Of a stretch of 14,105 bases of DNA, positions 1 to 6,449 are shown piece by piece. This DNA comes from CAYTID01 sp964437735 (GTDB taxonomy: Bacteria > Bacteroidota > Ignavibacteria > UBA10030 > BY39): NCBI GenBank assembly GCA_964437735.1, contig CAYTID010000056.1:1-14105 (forward strand). The letters are read 5' to 3'. Made by a program: the position numbers and the translations under genes. Within the stretch, counting starts at the first letter, position 1. Every line of letters starts with the position of its first letter. The notes beneath the pieces were generated by a model. The model worked only from the letters and a program-made list of their open reading frames with translations, did no database searches and was not told the origin of the DNA.

Positions 1-112
1 CATTTGTAACGACAAGTAATATTAGCACACACCGAAAATATTTAAAGAAGATTGGCTTCTCTCAGTCATCAGATAAGCCCTACTTGTTTCGGAAAGAAAT
101 ATAAAACCACAA
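1..112. other. Non-coding flank left of the repeat array
   Basis: I see no supportable gene, RNA or clear promoter here. An ATG lies on the minus strand at 1-3, but its reading frame would leave the window at once, so it cannot be judged. The short string TAAAACCA at 102-109, followed three bases later by TTTGTATT, also occurs inside the neighbouring repeat unit, where about 30 bases separate the two strings. This may be the decayed edge of a further repeat copy, but the match is too short to be sure. Confidence 0.5.
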
Positions 113-167
113 TTTGTATTATCGGTTGGGCTAACTTCCTGAAAGTTTTTCATAAAATCCTTGTAGA

Positions 168-187
168 GTTCGTTCCTCAGAACGAAC
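168..187. repeat. Perfect palindrome hairpin, repeat copy 1
   Basis: The sequence GTTCGTTC-CTCA-GAACGAAC forms an 8-bp perfect stem with a four-base loop, and one A-T pair extends it outward. On the plus strand TTTT follows directly, giving a short intrinsic-terminator-like shape. On the minus strand there is no T-run after the stem. Confidence 0.85.
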
Positions 188-199
188 TTTTAAGTCAGT

Positions 200-239
200 G
201 TCCGATTTGGTAACTTGCCCGACAGCAGGCGGGTCGGAC
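200..239. repeat. Compound hairpin in repeat unit (also at 378-417 and 556-595)
   Basis: GTCCGA at 200-205 pairs with TCGGAC at 234-239, and CCCG at 218-221 pairs with CGGG at 230-233. The two stems abut on the right-hand side. On the left a 12-base bulge (206-217) separates them. The inner loop is eight bases. An alternative 5-bp fold pairs CCGAC with GTCGG at 219-237. Both stems are identical in all three copies, while the bulge carries the two substitutions that set copy 2 apart. The element is GC-rich in an AT-rich background. No T-run follows it on either strand, so it is not a classic terminator. Confidence 0.6.
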
Positions 240-345
240 TCTAAGGGAGGGTTAAAACCAAAAAGCCCCAAGCCTTTAATGGCTCAAGATTTTGTATTAT
301 CGGTTGTGCTAACCTCCTAAAAATTTCTCGTAAAATCCTTGTAGA

Positions 346-365
346 GTTCGTTCCTCAGAACGAAC
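346..365. repeat. Perfect palindrome hairpin, repeat copy 2
   Basis: This is the same 20-base palindrome as in copy 1, exactly 178 bases further on and identical in sequence, again followed by TTTT on the plus strand. Confidence 0.85.
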
Positions 366-523
366 TTTTAAGCCAGCGTCCGATTTAGTATCTTGCCCGA
401 CAGCAGGCGGGTCGGACTCTAAGGGAGGGTTAAAACCAAAAAGCCCCAAGCCTTTAATGGCTCAAGATTTTGTATTATCGGTTGTGCTAACCTCCTAAAA
501 ATTTCTCGTAAAATCCTTGTAGA

Positions 524-543
524 GTTCGTTCCTCAGAACGAAC
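524..543. repeat. Perfect palindrome hairpin, repeat copy 3
   Basis: This is the third identical palindrome, 178 bases after the second. It lies about 100 bases downstream of the stop codon of the last minus-strand gene, so a read-through transcript of that gene would meet this hairpin after the compound hairpin at 556-595. Confidence 0.85.
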
Positions 544-642
544 TTTTAAGCCAGCGTCCGATTTGGTAACTTGCCCGACAGCAGGCGGGTCGGACTTTAA
601 GAGACTTTAATTCCTTTGCAATCCGAGGGGGTTTAAATATAT

Positions 643-1437
643 TTAGTATTTTTGATGTCTGATTTTTTGTTCAAGTTTTAGGTGCGTCTCGGCAGAGATA
701 TTCAACTCTTCTCTTAAAATTTCCAGCATCTCCTGATTCTCGATTGAGATAGAACCGCCACTCCAAAGATTTTTCATATTTTCCTCATAACAAGACAATC
801 GAATTTCTTTTTCTATCTGCTGGTGTTCAATTTCAGAAATTTCAAATTCCGCTTTTCTTGTTTCAACTATCGCCTGTTCTTCGATGCTTAGTTTTCCGTC
901 TATCCAAACATCATGTAAAGTTCTTCGATATGAATCATAAATTTCAGTTCTCGGAAGTTCTTTTATTTTAGTGTATTCCAGTTCCCATAGTTTTCTATAT
1001 TCTTGTTTCAATAAGCTTTCGAGCTGAAGCGCCTCTGCGTTCTTCGGGTCAACAATCAACATTTTTGCGATTTCTATACCTGCCGCCTCAAGTTTTTTGG
1101 AGACAATAAGTTCTTTTGCGCGTGCGAGATAATCCGAGTTTTTTCTACTTTGTGCTATATTGATTCCTTCTTCTTCAGCAGCCTTTAAATATTTTTCCTC
1201 CTCTTGTTTCTTTTTCTCTTCTTCAAGCCTTTTTTTAAGTTCTTCTTCAAGTTTTTTCTTTTCTTCTTCTTCCCTTTTTTTTCTTACTTCTGCTTCTATA
1301 TGCTGGCGTTCGATTTCTTCTCTTTTTCGTTTTTCTTCTGCGAGACGTGCGTTTTCAAGTTCTGCGGCTTTTTTACGTTCTTCTTCTTCCAGATTTTTTT
1401 TCTTTTCCTCTTCCGCCTTTTTTTTACTTTCGTCTAT
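643..1437 (-). CDS. C-terminal half of split coiled-coil/TPR-like protein
   Basis: This frame is open from just after a TGA at 1477-1479 down to the TAA at 643-645. I found no ATG, GTG or TTG in it before the ATG at 1060-1062, so most of it cannot be translated from its own start. It continues the preceding gene in the -1 frame: a long Glu/Lys/Arg-rich coiled coil (about 1437-1170), then a short TPR-like helix pair ending in an NAEAL-type motif near 1035, then two tandem 47-residue repeats (930-790 and 789-646). Each repeat has the pattern Y-x3-[LM]-x2-[VL]-W, a G-x-[LI]-S-I-E turn, an [EN]-I-S turn and a closing [KQ]-x-IR. The repeat turns resemble small helical modules seen after DG-x-[IV]-[ST] motifs in other bacterial proteins, but I cannot name the family. 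If translated by slippage it adds 264 residues to the upstream 194. If started at 1062 it would be a 139-residue protein. Confidence 0.6.
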   Translation of the reverse strand: MDESKKKAEEEKKKNLEEEERKKAAELENARLAEEKRKREEIERQHIEAEVRKKREEEEKKKLEEELKKRLEEEKKKQEEEKYLKAAEEEGINIAQSRKNSDYLARAKELIVSKKLEAAGIEIAKMLIVDPKNAEALQLESLLKQEYRKLWELEYTKIKELPRTEIYDSYRRTLHDVWIDGKLSIEEQAIVETRKAEFEISEIEHQQIEKEIRLSCYEENMKNLWSGGSISIENQEMLEILREELNISAETHLKLEQKIRHQKY

Positions 1438-1466
1438 TTTTTTCTTATATCGTCTTCTTTTTTTTG
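1434..1466 (-). other. Candidate -1 frameshift site (A-runs before TAG)
   Basis: Reading the minus strand in the upstream frame, the codons AGA AAA AAA TAG occur at 1445-1434. The heptamer A_AAA_AAA (1443-1437) has exactly the X_XXY_YYZ phasing used for bacterial -1 slippage. Slipping back one base reads ATA GAC GAA and enters the downstream frame. A second A-run, A8 at 1465-1458, has the same phasing, with an AGAGAGG purine string just before it. I see no stable stem-loop in the purine-rich sequence downstream. A homopolymer sequencing error of one base would look the same. Confidence 0.5.
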
Positions 1467-2018
1467 CCTCTCTTTTTCAGCGGATACTCTTTTATTTTCT
1501 TCGTCGATTTCCTTTTGCTCATCAGTCCCCTGATCTATTTTAGGCACAACAGGTTTTTGCACCGACTCATGCTTTATTCTGGCTTCCTCAGCCTGACGAA
1601 GAATTTCACCTTCCGCTGCACGACGCCTGAGTTCTCCTTCTGCTCGTTTTATTTCTTCTTCCTGTTTATGTTTTATTTCTTCTTCCTGTTTCTTGTGTTC
1701 AATTATTTTTTTTCGGGCTTCTTCCTGCGACTTTTGCCGTAATTCTTTCTCCGAATTCCCTTTTGTATCCTCTACTGTTTTCGGAGATTCGTTGACCTGA
1801 GCTGTTTCTTTTTTTTCTTTTGCTTTATTAATCAAATCATTTATTCGTTCTCTGTAAGCAAGTGCATAGAAATTACCGGGATCGGCACCTGTCGCTTCCA
1901 AAACCGCATTCAATGCTTTTTCCAGTTCACCCGCTTTTAAATGTTTATCGGCAACCTTTAAGAAATCACTTGCGATTTTTTTCTGTTCATCTCTTCTATT
2001 CAACTGACTTGACTTCAT
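1434..2018 (-). CDS. Coiled-coil protein with N-terminal TPR-like helix pair, N-terminal half
   Basis: This is a 194-residue soluble, highly charged protein with no signal peptide or membrane segment. Residues about 15-68 look like one TPR-like unit (ADKHLKAGELEKALNAVLEA, followed by a DPGNFYALAYRERI helix). The remainder is Glu/Lys/Arg/Gln-rich and predicted coiled coil. It starts 12 bases after the stop of the 807-residue gene, so the two are surely co-transcribed; the ribosome binding site is weak. The architecture repeats the N-terminal part of that neighbour, so the two may interact or be partial paralogues. The frame ends at a TAG (1434-1436) directly after AGA AAA AAA, and the same composition continues uninterrupted in the -1 frame for 264 more codons. 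The intact product is therefore probably about 458 residues. The function is unknown; a scaffold or adaptor role is only a guess. Confidence 0.75.
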   Translation of the reverse strand: MKSSQLNRRDEQKKIASDFLKVADKHLKAGELEKALNAVLEATGADPGNFYALAYRERINDLINKAKEKKETAQVNESPKTVEDTKGNSEKELRQKSQEEARKKIIEHKKQEEEIKHKQEEEIKRAEGELRRRAAEGEILRQAEEARIKHESVQKPVVPKIDQGTDEQKEIDEENKRVSAEKERQKKEDDIRKK

Positions 2019-2030
2019 AATTAACCAATA

Positions 2031-4454
2031 TCAATTCCATTTTATTGCTTGTATAAACTTATCACTGTTCCTTAAATTAAACAAATCTATATCCAAAATT
2101 TCATTTAAATCAAAATGAATAATAACAGCTTTTTTTAATTTTTCTTCAGCCAAATCCAATTTATTTTGAATCGAATACATTCGCGCAAGCATATAAAGTA
2201 TATAAACATCGTTCGGATTGCGGTTGTAACTTTGATCGGCATATCTTTTTGCTTCAGGAAATTTCCCCAGACGGGTAAAGATTAATGCCAGATACATATC
2301 GCGTATAGAATCGTCGGAATTGCCATAATACTCGCTCTGCAATAAAGCCCGGGCTTCTGATAATATCGGCATCGCTTCCGACTTTCTTCCTATAACCTGA
2401 TATGTGCGGGCAAGTTTATATCTATCGATATAATTACGCGGATCTCCTTCAATTTTTTGGTAATACTTGCTGACAATACGGTTGATGTTCCCCATCTGCA
2501 ATTCTGTGTCAAATAAGATAACGTTAGACAAAACGTCTTTTACGAATGCCAGAGTATCAGGAATTACCATTAATGCTTTTGAATATTTTTCAAGAGCGGA
2601 TTTATTGTTTCCGGTTAGTTGGTATACCCCGGCAAATTTTTCAAGGATTCCGGGATGGTAAGGATCAAGATTTTCGGCTATAGTTAAAACTTCAATTGCG
2701 TCTTTGTATAAGCCTGTAATTATATAATAATTACTTAACGCTAAATAATTTCTCGAATCATTCGGCGCCAGATCTATTGCTTTAGTTATTTCTTCATGTG
2801 CAGTTTTAAATTTTCCTGTATAAGCAAACAGAAGTCCTTTATTTCTTCTCGCGCTTGGAAGGTTTTTAAAAATATCAAGTGATTTTTGGATATTATATTC
2901 AGCCTTCTCAAATTCGAGTTGTGGGGTACTCCAATTATTCTCAAGTTTAATTATCGATGAGTATCCGGCTGCTGAATACGCTTCAGCAAAACTATTGTCC
3001 AAATCAATTGCCTGTTTAAATAAAGCTTCGGCATTCTTAACGCCTGAATGATCACCCCGATGGAGCAATTCCAGCCCCCGAAGATACAGTGAATAAGCAT
3101 GATTATCGAATGTCGATACTCTTGAAGCAGAAATGTCTTCATTTTTTTGCTGTATCCGAAATTCTTTGATAAGATTTTCACAGATCTCAACAGGAAGAAC
3201 ATTAAATTTATTTCCTGTGACAGAATATGAGTTTTTCCAGTATACTATACCAAGTGAATCAATTAACTCAATGTCAATTTGTTTGGTGTCTTTAATTCTT
3301 GAAATTGTCCCGGTTAAAATATAATTAAAGCCGAAGCGGTAAATTTCTTTTTGATTAGCATCGGTTTGTCGGTGCAAATACAGAGATGAGGCAATTCCAA
3401 TTGGTTTGAAATTTTCTACAGATGCAAGTCTCATAATCAAATCAATCGAAAGCCCCTTTCCAAGAATATCATCCTCCAGAATACCATCTGCACTTTTAAA
3501 AGGTAATACCGCAATTGAAGGAGTCGATTGAAAAATATGTGACAAATATTTATATGAAATTATTCCCACTGTTATAAGAATCAAAATAATCAAGGTTATA
3601 AAAAGGGGAATTTTAGATTTTACCCGCCCCCGGTCAGAAAACTCTGAAGTCTCAACTGATATATTTCCGTTGTCAGGTTTCAAGGGCTCCCTTTCTATAA
3701 TTACCGGTTCAGGTTTTACATCATTTCTTTTTTCCTGCAATAATTCTTTTTCAGATTTTGTTATAGGGGTTTCTTTCTCTTTTATTTCTTTTTCAAGAAA
3801 GTCCGATTCAGTAACTTTATTTGGTTCTTTGATTTTTTTATATAATGAAAGGGCGAGAGGGTGTTCAGGATCATGTATCAGTGCTTTTGCAGTTTGTACA
3901 AGAGCTTGTTCAATATTTCCTTTATCATAGAATTCCTCTGCTTCTTTCAGTATTGCCTGAATTTTTAATTCTTTCTCATCTTTGATTCTCTTTTTTTCTT
4001 CTACTTTTATCTTTCGAATCTCTTCTTCCCGGCGCCGTTTTTCTGCTTCAATCTGGCTTCTTTCGGCTTCTAACTTGGTTCTACGCTCTTGCTCAGCAAT
4101 TCTTTTTTCCTCTTCTAATTTTTTTTGCTGTGCTTCCTCATTTTTGAGTTTCTCAATTCGATCATGTTCGAGTTTAGCTTCAATTTCTTTTCTTCGAAGC
4201 TCCCTCTTTTTCTCGGTCTCTTCCGCAATTGCCTCACTGATAATATTTTCACGCTCTTTTAAATCTTCATAAACCTGAATTCTAATTTTTTCTGCAAGTT
4301 TTGATTTTTCATCAAATTCTTTTAAAAATTCAGCAAATCTTGAAAAATAGAAATCACGTGCTTGTTCTGATACGAGTTGTTCAATTCTCGCGGTTTCTTT
4401 TTCCTCTGCCTTCCCTTTGATCTCTGCAGCGCGGTTTTGTAGTTCTTTGTTCAA
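2031..4454 (-). CDS. Membrane-anchored coiled-coil, FlgO/TolB-like and TPR repeat protein
   Basis: This 807-residue protein has four parts. Residues about 1-165 are a charged coiled coil. Residues about 168-208 form one TPR-like unit. A single transmembrane helix spans 282-303, with basic residues before it suggesting the N-terminus is in the cytoplasm. Residues about 312-435 open with PSIAVLPFKS and resemble the FlgO/TolB-N-like domain (COG5616 type) often found ahead of TPRs. From about 450 to the end there are several TPRs (for example YLRGLELLHRGD, NKGLLFAYTGKF, YLALSNYYIITGLYKDA and YLALIFTRLGKFPEA). The TPR part would lie outside the inner membrane, where it could bind partner proteins. 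No catalytic motif is visible. The start is a TTG: the frame upstream reaches a TAA eight codons earlier with no ATG or GTG, and GGAAG lies about ten bases before the TTG. A separate promoter precedes it. The exact role is unknown. Confidence 0.85.
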   Translation of the reverse strand: MNKELQNRAAEIKGKAEEKETARIEQLVSEQARDFYFSRFAEFLKEFDEKSKLAEKIRIQVYEDLKERENIISEAIAEETEKKRELRRKEIEAKLEHDRIEKLKNEEAQQKKLEEEKRIAEQERRTKLEAERSQIEAEKRRREEEIRKIKVEEKKRIKDEKELKIQAILKEAEEFYDKGNIEQALVQTAKALIHDPEHPLALSLYKKIKEPNKVTESDFLEKEIKEKETPITKSEKELLQEKRNDVKPEPVIIEREPLKPDNGNISVETSEFSDRGRVKSKIPLFITLIILILITVGIISYKYLSHIFQSTPSIAVLPFKSADGILEDDILGKGLSIDLIMRLASVENFKPIGIASSLYLHRQTDANQKEIYRFGFNYILTGTISRIKDTKQIDIELIDSLGIVYWKNSYSVTGNKFNVLPVEICENLIKEFRIQQKNEDISASRVSTFDNHAYSLYLRGLELLHRGDHSGVKNAEALFKQAIDLDNSFAEAYSAAGYSSIIKLENNWSTPQLEFEKAEYNIQKSLDIFKNLPSARRNKGLLFAYTGKFKTAHEEITKAIDLAPNDSRNYLALSNYYIITGLYKDAIEVLTIAENLDPYHPGILEKFAGVYQLTGNNKSALEKYSKALMVIPDTLAFVKDVLSNVILFDTELQMGNINRIVSKYYQKIEGDPRNYIDRYKLARTYQVIGRKSEAMPILSEARALLQSEYYGNSDDSIRDMYLALIFTRLGKFPEAKRYADQSYNRNPNDVYILYMLARMYSIQNKLDLAEEKLKKAVIIHFDLNEILDIDLFNLRNSDKFIQAIKWN

Positions 4455-4471
4455 ATCTTGTTTACTTCCAT
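4451..4471 (-). CDS. Possible six-codon leader ORF (MEVNKI)
   Basis: An ATG at 4469-4471 opens a six-codon frame whose TGA overlaps the TTG start of the 807-residue gene (shared bases TTGA). It begins only about six bases after the predicted transcription start, and its own ATGGAAG provides the GGAAG that can serve as the ribosome binding site for the TTG. It could couple translation of the two frames. With so short a frame, chance is quite possible. Confidence 0.2.
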   Translation of the reverse strand: MEVNKI

Positions 4472-4483
4472 TTTATTTAAAAA

Positions 4484-4512
4484 AATATAGGTATTAAACA
4501 AAAAAATGTCAA
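4484..4512 (-). promoter_or_regulatory. Sigma-70-type promoter for the 807-residue gene
   Basis: On the minus strand TTGACA (4512-4507), a perfect -35 box, is followed by a 17-base spacer and TATATT (4489-4484), a five-of-six match to the -10 box. A transcript starting about seven bases further on, near 4477, would have a 5' leader of about 23 bases before the TTG start. The 67-base gap (4455-4521) is the largest between genes in the cluster, which fits a new transcription unit. The consensus is of the general bacterial type, not the TAnnTTTG type typical of Bacteroides. Confidence 0.7.
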
Positions 4513-4521
4513 TTATAAACT

Positions 4522-5307
4522 TCATTTTGTCAAGAGTAAATATGCCAATAATACACTGCTTAATTCACAAGCAACGAGACTGATCCCTGATAAGGTGTCA
4601 TACTTTTTTACATTTGCGAGCAAATCTTCATCGCCGGTTTGACGGTATTGCTTGTAATAATCATCCGCTTTGATTTTTAATAGAGCAGTCGCTAAACCAA
4701 ACGATAAACTACCAGTTGCTGCTAAATATACTGATACAGGTAAATTGATGGAATTTTGTGAAAGATATTCGTTATTTAATTGCAATTCATTCGGTTCAAG
4801 CGTGACGAAATTCACATGAACACTTCCATTGTTTCTATCTATAAATGTTTCCACCGGCTTGTAATTTTCTTTTTCGAGTCGTAGTACGAGCGACGACCGG
4901 ATATCTTTGTAAATTAACGGTGTGTATCCTAATAATGAATCTTCCAAAAAAACACCGGCTCCTGAGGGGACTGACGATATGTAAAAAATATTTTGAAAAA
5001 CGTAATATCTTTTTAAATGTTTTCTTTCGGGAATGGTAACTGAATCATTTAATACTTCCCGATACCAATTCCTTTCATCCGGATGAATAATATGTATTCC
5101 ATATATTCCCGGATATATTTGAATGCTATCAAGCGGTGTAATTCCTATAAAATTTGTATCAATATATATTTTGGCGCCGGCAACATCTGCGTTGATGGAT
5201 AAATAAGATAAATTATTATTATTCAACTTATAGTTTGATACCTGACTCAGTGCCAAATTAGATAACGAAAAAATAAATAAATAATATATTATACTTATTA
5301 AATTCAT
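4522..5307 (-). CDS. Exported protein with two PEGA domains
   Basis: This 261-residue protein starts with a hydrophobic stretch at about 3-20 ending near ALSQ, a probable signal peptide. Two PEGA-type beta domains follow. The first covers about 35-95 (INADVAGAKIYIDTNFIG, then TPL and a YPGIYGIHI strand). The second covers about 107-172 (SSVPSGAGVFLEDSLLGYTPL). PEGA domains are surface or envelope beta-sandwich modules, often linked to cell-wall or S-layer proteins; no enzymatic motif is seen. The C-terminal part has two hydrophobic segments (about 190-212 and 239-259) flanking a polar DDYYKQYRQTGDEDLL segment, so the protein is probably membrane-attached. Its ATG overlaps the stop of the upstream lipoprotein gene by four bases (ATGA), indicating translational coupling. 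A purine-rich GAAGAG lies about nine bases before the ATG. It is probably the last gene of the envelope block. Confidence 0.8.
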   Translation of the reverse strand: MNLISIIYYLFIFSLSNLALSQVSNYKLNNNNLSYLSINADVAGAKIYIDTNFIGITPLDSIQIYPGIYGIHIIHPDERNWYREVLNDSVTIPERKHLKRYYVFQNIFYISSVPSGAGVFLEDSLLGYTPLIYKDIRSSLVLRLEKENYKPVETFIDRNNGSVHVNFVTLEPNELQLNNEYLSQNSINLPVSVYLAATGSLSFGLATALLKIKADDYYKQYRQTGDEDLLANVKKYDTLSGISLVACELSSVLLAYLLLTK

Positions 5308-6449
5308 TTATGCTCTTCGTTTTTTTTAAGGGCTGTGATAACCTTATCGTCTGAGGCAATAATAATGTACTCATTCCAGATAAGTGGTGTTGTTTTTATT
5401 CTCCCTTGAAAAAGATAGGACCATTCCAGATTACCTGTTTCAGCATTCAAAACATATAATTTTTTGTCGAGTGAACTTACATATATAAAATCTTTTGAAG
5501 CCATTGGACTTGCACTAATAGGTCCTTTGGTTTGAAATTTCCAGATGATTCTACCGTTTCGAGAGTCGAGGCATCTGACAATTCCGTCGGACGTTCCCAT
5601 ATTAACATAATTATTCCAAACCGCTTGCGATGAATAGGCCGGGGAACCGATATTGATTACCCAGTTCAGATTACCGGAATACAAATCAAGCGAATAAAAA
5701 AATCCGTCAGTTGAACTGAACAGAACTTTATTTCCCGAAATAGTCGGAGTGCTCCTTATGCTTCCCTGAGCTATAAATTTCCATTTTAAAGTGCTGTCTA
5801 TGTTAACACCGTAAACCGATCCATCATCCCTGCCGTAAATAATAATATTTCCATCACTTGCCGGTGACGAACGGGATGGTTTCGGCGCTTTTGTTTTCTC
5901 ACCGGAAAAACTCCATTTTATGTCTCCCCTCCGTTTATTGATACACACAAGCTTACCTTCAAGCGTAGTTACATAAACATCGTTTCCGAGAATTAACGGA
6001 GAAGTTTCAATACCTTTTAAATTTATTTTCCAGTCAAATTTGTTTTCCGAAATATCATATTTGGCAAGACTTTCATCCCCGTAAGAAGAAGTAATAAATA
6101 AATTATGTGGTTCGATTGTCGGTGCCGATGACAACGCTTTCCCGAAATTTATTTTCCCAACTTTTTGACCATTAGTAATATTAACTGCATGTATTTCACC
6201 TTTCAGATTCACTACGAATAATACACTGTCATAAACAGTAAATGGACCCTCATCACAATTACTGCTCATCCGATATTCCCATACGGGCGTAAAAGGTGGT
6301 TTTAAATTTGTATCTGTAAAGTTCATCCTTTCAATATTTCCTCCTAACATCGTCCAATCAGCGGACGCCGAACTCAGTTTTTTGCTGATTTTCATTGTGG
6401 AACAACCGGTTAAAGACACGATTAATAATATTTGAATAAATATCTTCAC
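5304..6449 (-). CDS. PQQ-type beta-propeller lipoprotein (BamB-like)
   Basis: From the GTG at 6447-6449 this gives about 381 residues beginning (M)KIFIQILLIVSLTGC. This is a short signal peptide with lipobox LTGC and the lipidated Cys at residue 16. The rest is a propeller of PQQ-like blades, recognisable by repeated patterns such as SAPTIEPHNLFITSSYGD, SPASDGNIIIYGRDDGSVY, STPTISGNKVLFSSTDG, ASPMASKDFIYVSSLDKKLY and TTPLIWNEYIIIASDDK, each followed by a W-bearing strand. This is the fold of BamB, the propeller lipoprotein of the outer-membrane assembly complex, and of many other Bacteroidota lipoproteins. A GTG at 6459-6461 is in frame and would add four residues. I prefer 6449 because GGGTGGG lies at good spacing before it, it overlaps the upstream TAG by one base, and it gives a canonical N-terminus. 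The gene sits directly after a BamA-like barrel gene. The specific function is inferred only. Confidence 0.85.
   Translation of the reverse strand: MKIFIQILLIVSLTGCSTMKISKKLSSASADWTMLGGNIERMNFTDTNLKPPFTPVWEYRMSSNCDEGPFTVYDSVLFVVNLKGEIHAVNITNGQKVGKINFGKALSSAPTIEPHNLFITSSYGDESLAKYDISENKFDWKINLKGIETSPLILGNDVYVTTLEGKLVCINKRRGDIKWSFSGEKTKAPKPSRSSPASDGNIIIYGRDDGSVYGVNIDSTLKWKFIAQGSIRSTPTISGNKVLFSSTDGFFYSLDLYSGNLNWVINIGSPAYSSQAVWNNYVNMGTSDGIVRCLDSRNGRIIWKFQTKGPISASPMASKDFIYVSSLDKKLYVLNAETGNLEWSYLFQGRIKTTPLIWNEYIIIASDDKVITALKKNEEHK

Larger units (their letters stand above)
113..600. repeat. Tandem intergenic array, 178-bp period, 2.7 copies
   Basis: Three head-to-tail copies start at 113, 291 and 469, each opening with TTTGTATTATCGGTTG. 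The first two are full 178-bp units; the third stops after about 132 bp, close to the stop codon of the neighbouring gene. Copies 2 and 3 differ at two bases over their shared length. Copies 1 and 2 differ at about ten. No reading frame runs through the units, and the period is far too long for a CRISPR array. Each unit contains a perfect 8-bp palindrome and a longer compound hairpin, listed separately. The array lies just 3' of the minus-strand gene cluster, so it may help end or protect that transcript, in the manner of REP/BIME elements. That role is inference; the repeat structure is directly visible. Confidence 0.95.

Noticed and set aside
1..3. Minus-strand ATG at the left edge as the start of another gene
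   Set aside because: Only the start codon would lie inside the window, and no convincing promoter or ribosome binding site precedes it.
168..192. Palindrome plus TTTT as a plus-strand intrinsic terminator
   Set aside because: The T-run is only four bases, no plus-strand gene ends here, and the minus-strand orientation lacks a T-run. A terminator call is not supported, though a processing role remains possible.
113..600. CRISPR array
   Set aside because: The repeats are 178 bp and contiguous, with no short repeat plus variable spacer pattern, and no cas gene is present.
1160..1742. Overlapping plus-strand open frames rich in Ser and Phe
   Set aside because: They are mirror images of the Glu/Lys-rich coiled coil on the minus strand, where GAA and AAA codons read as TTC and TTT. 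They have no ribosome binding site and low-complexity composition.
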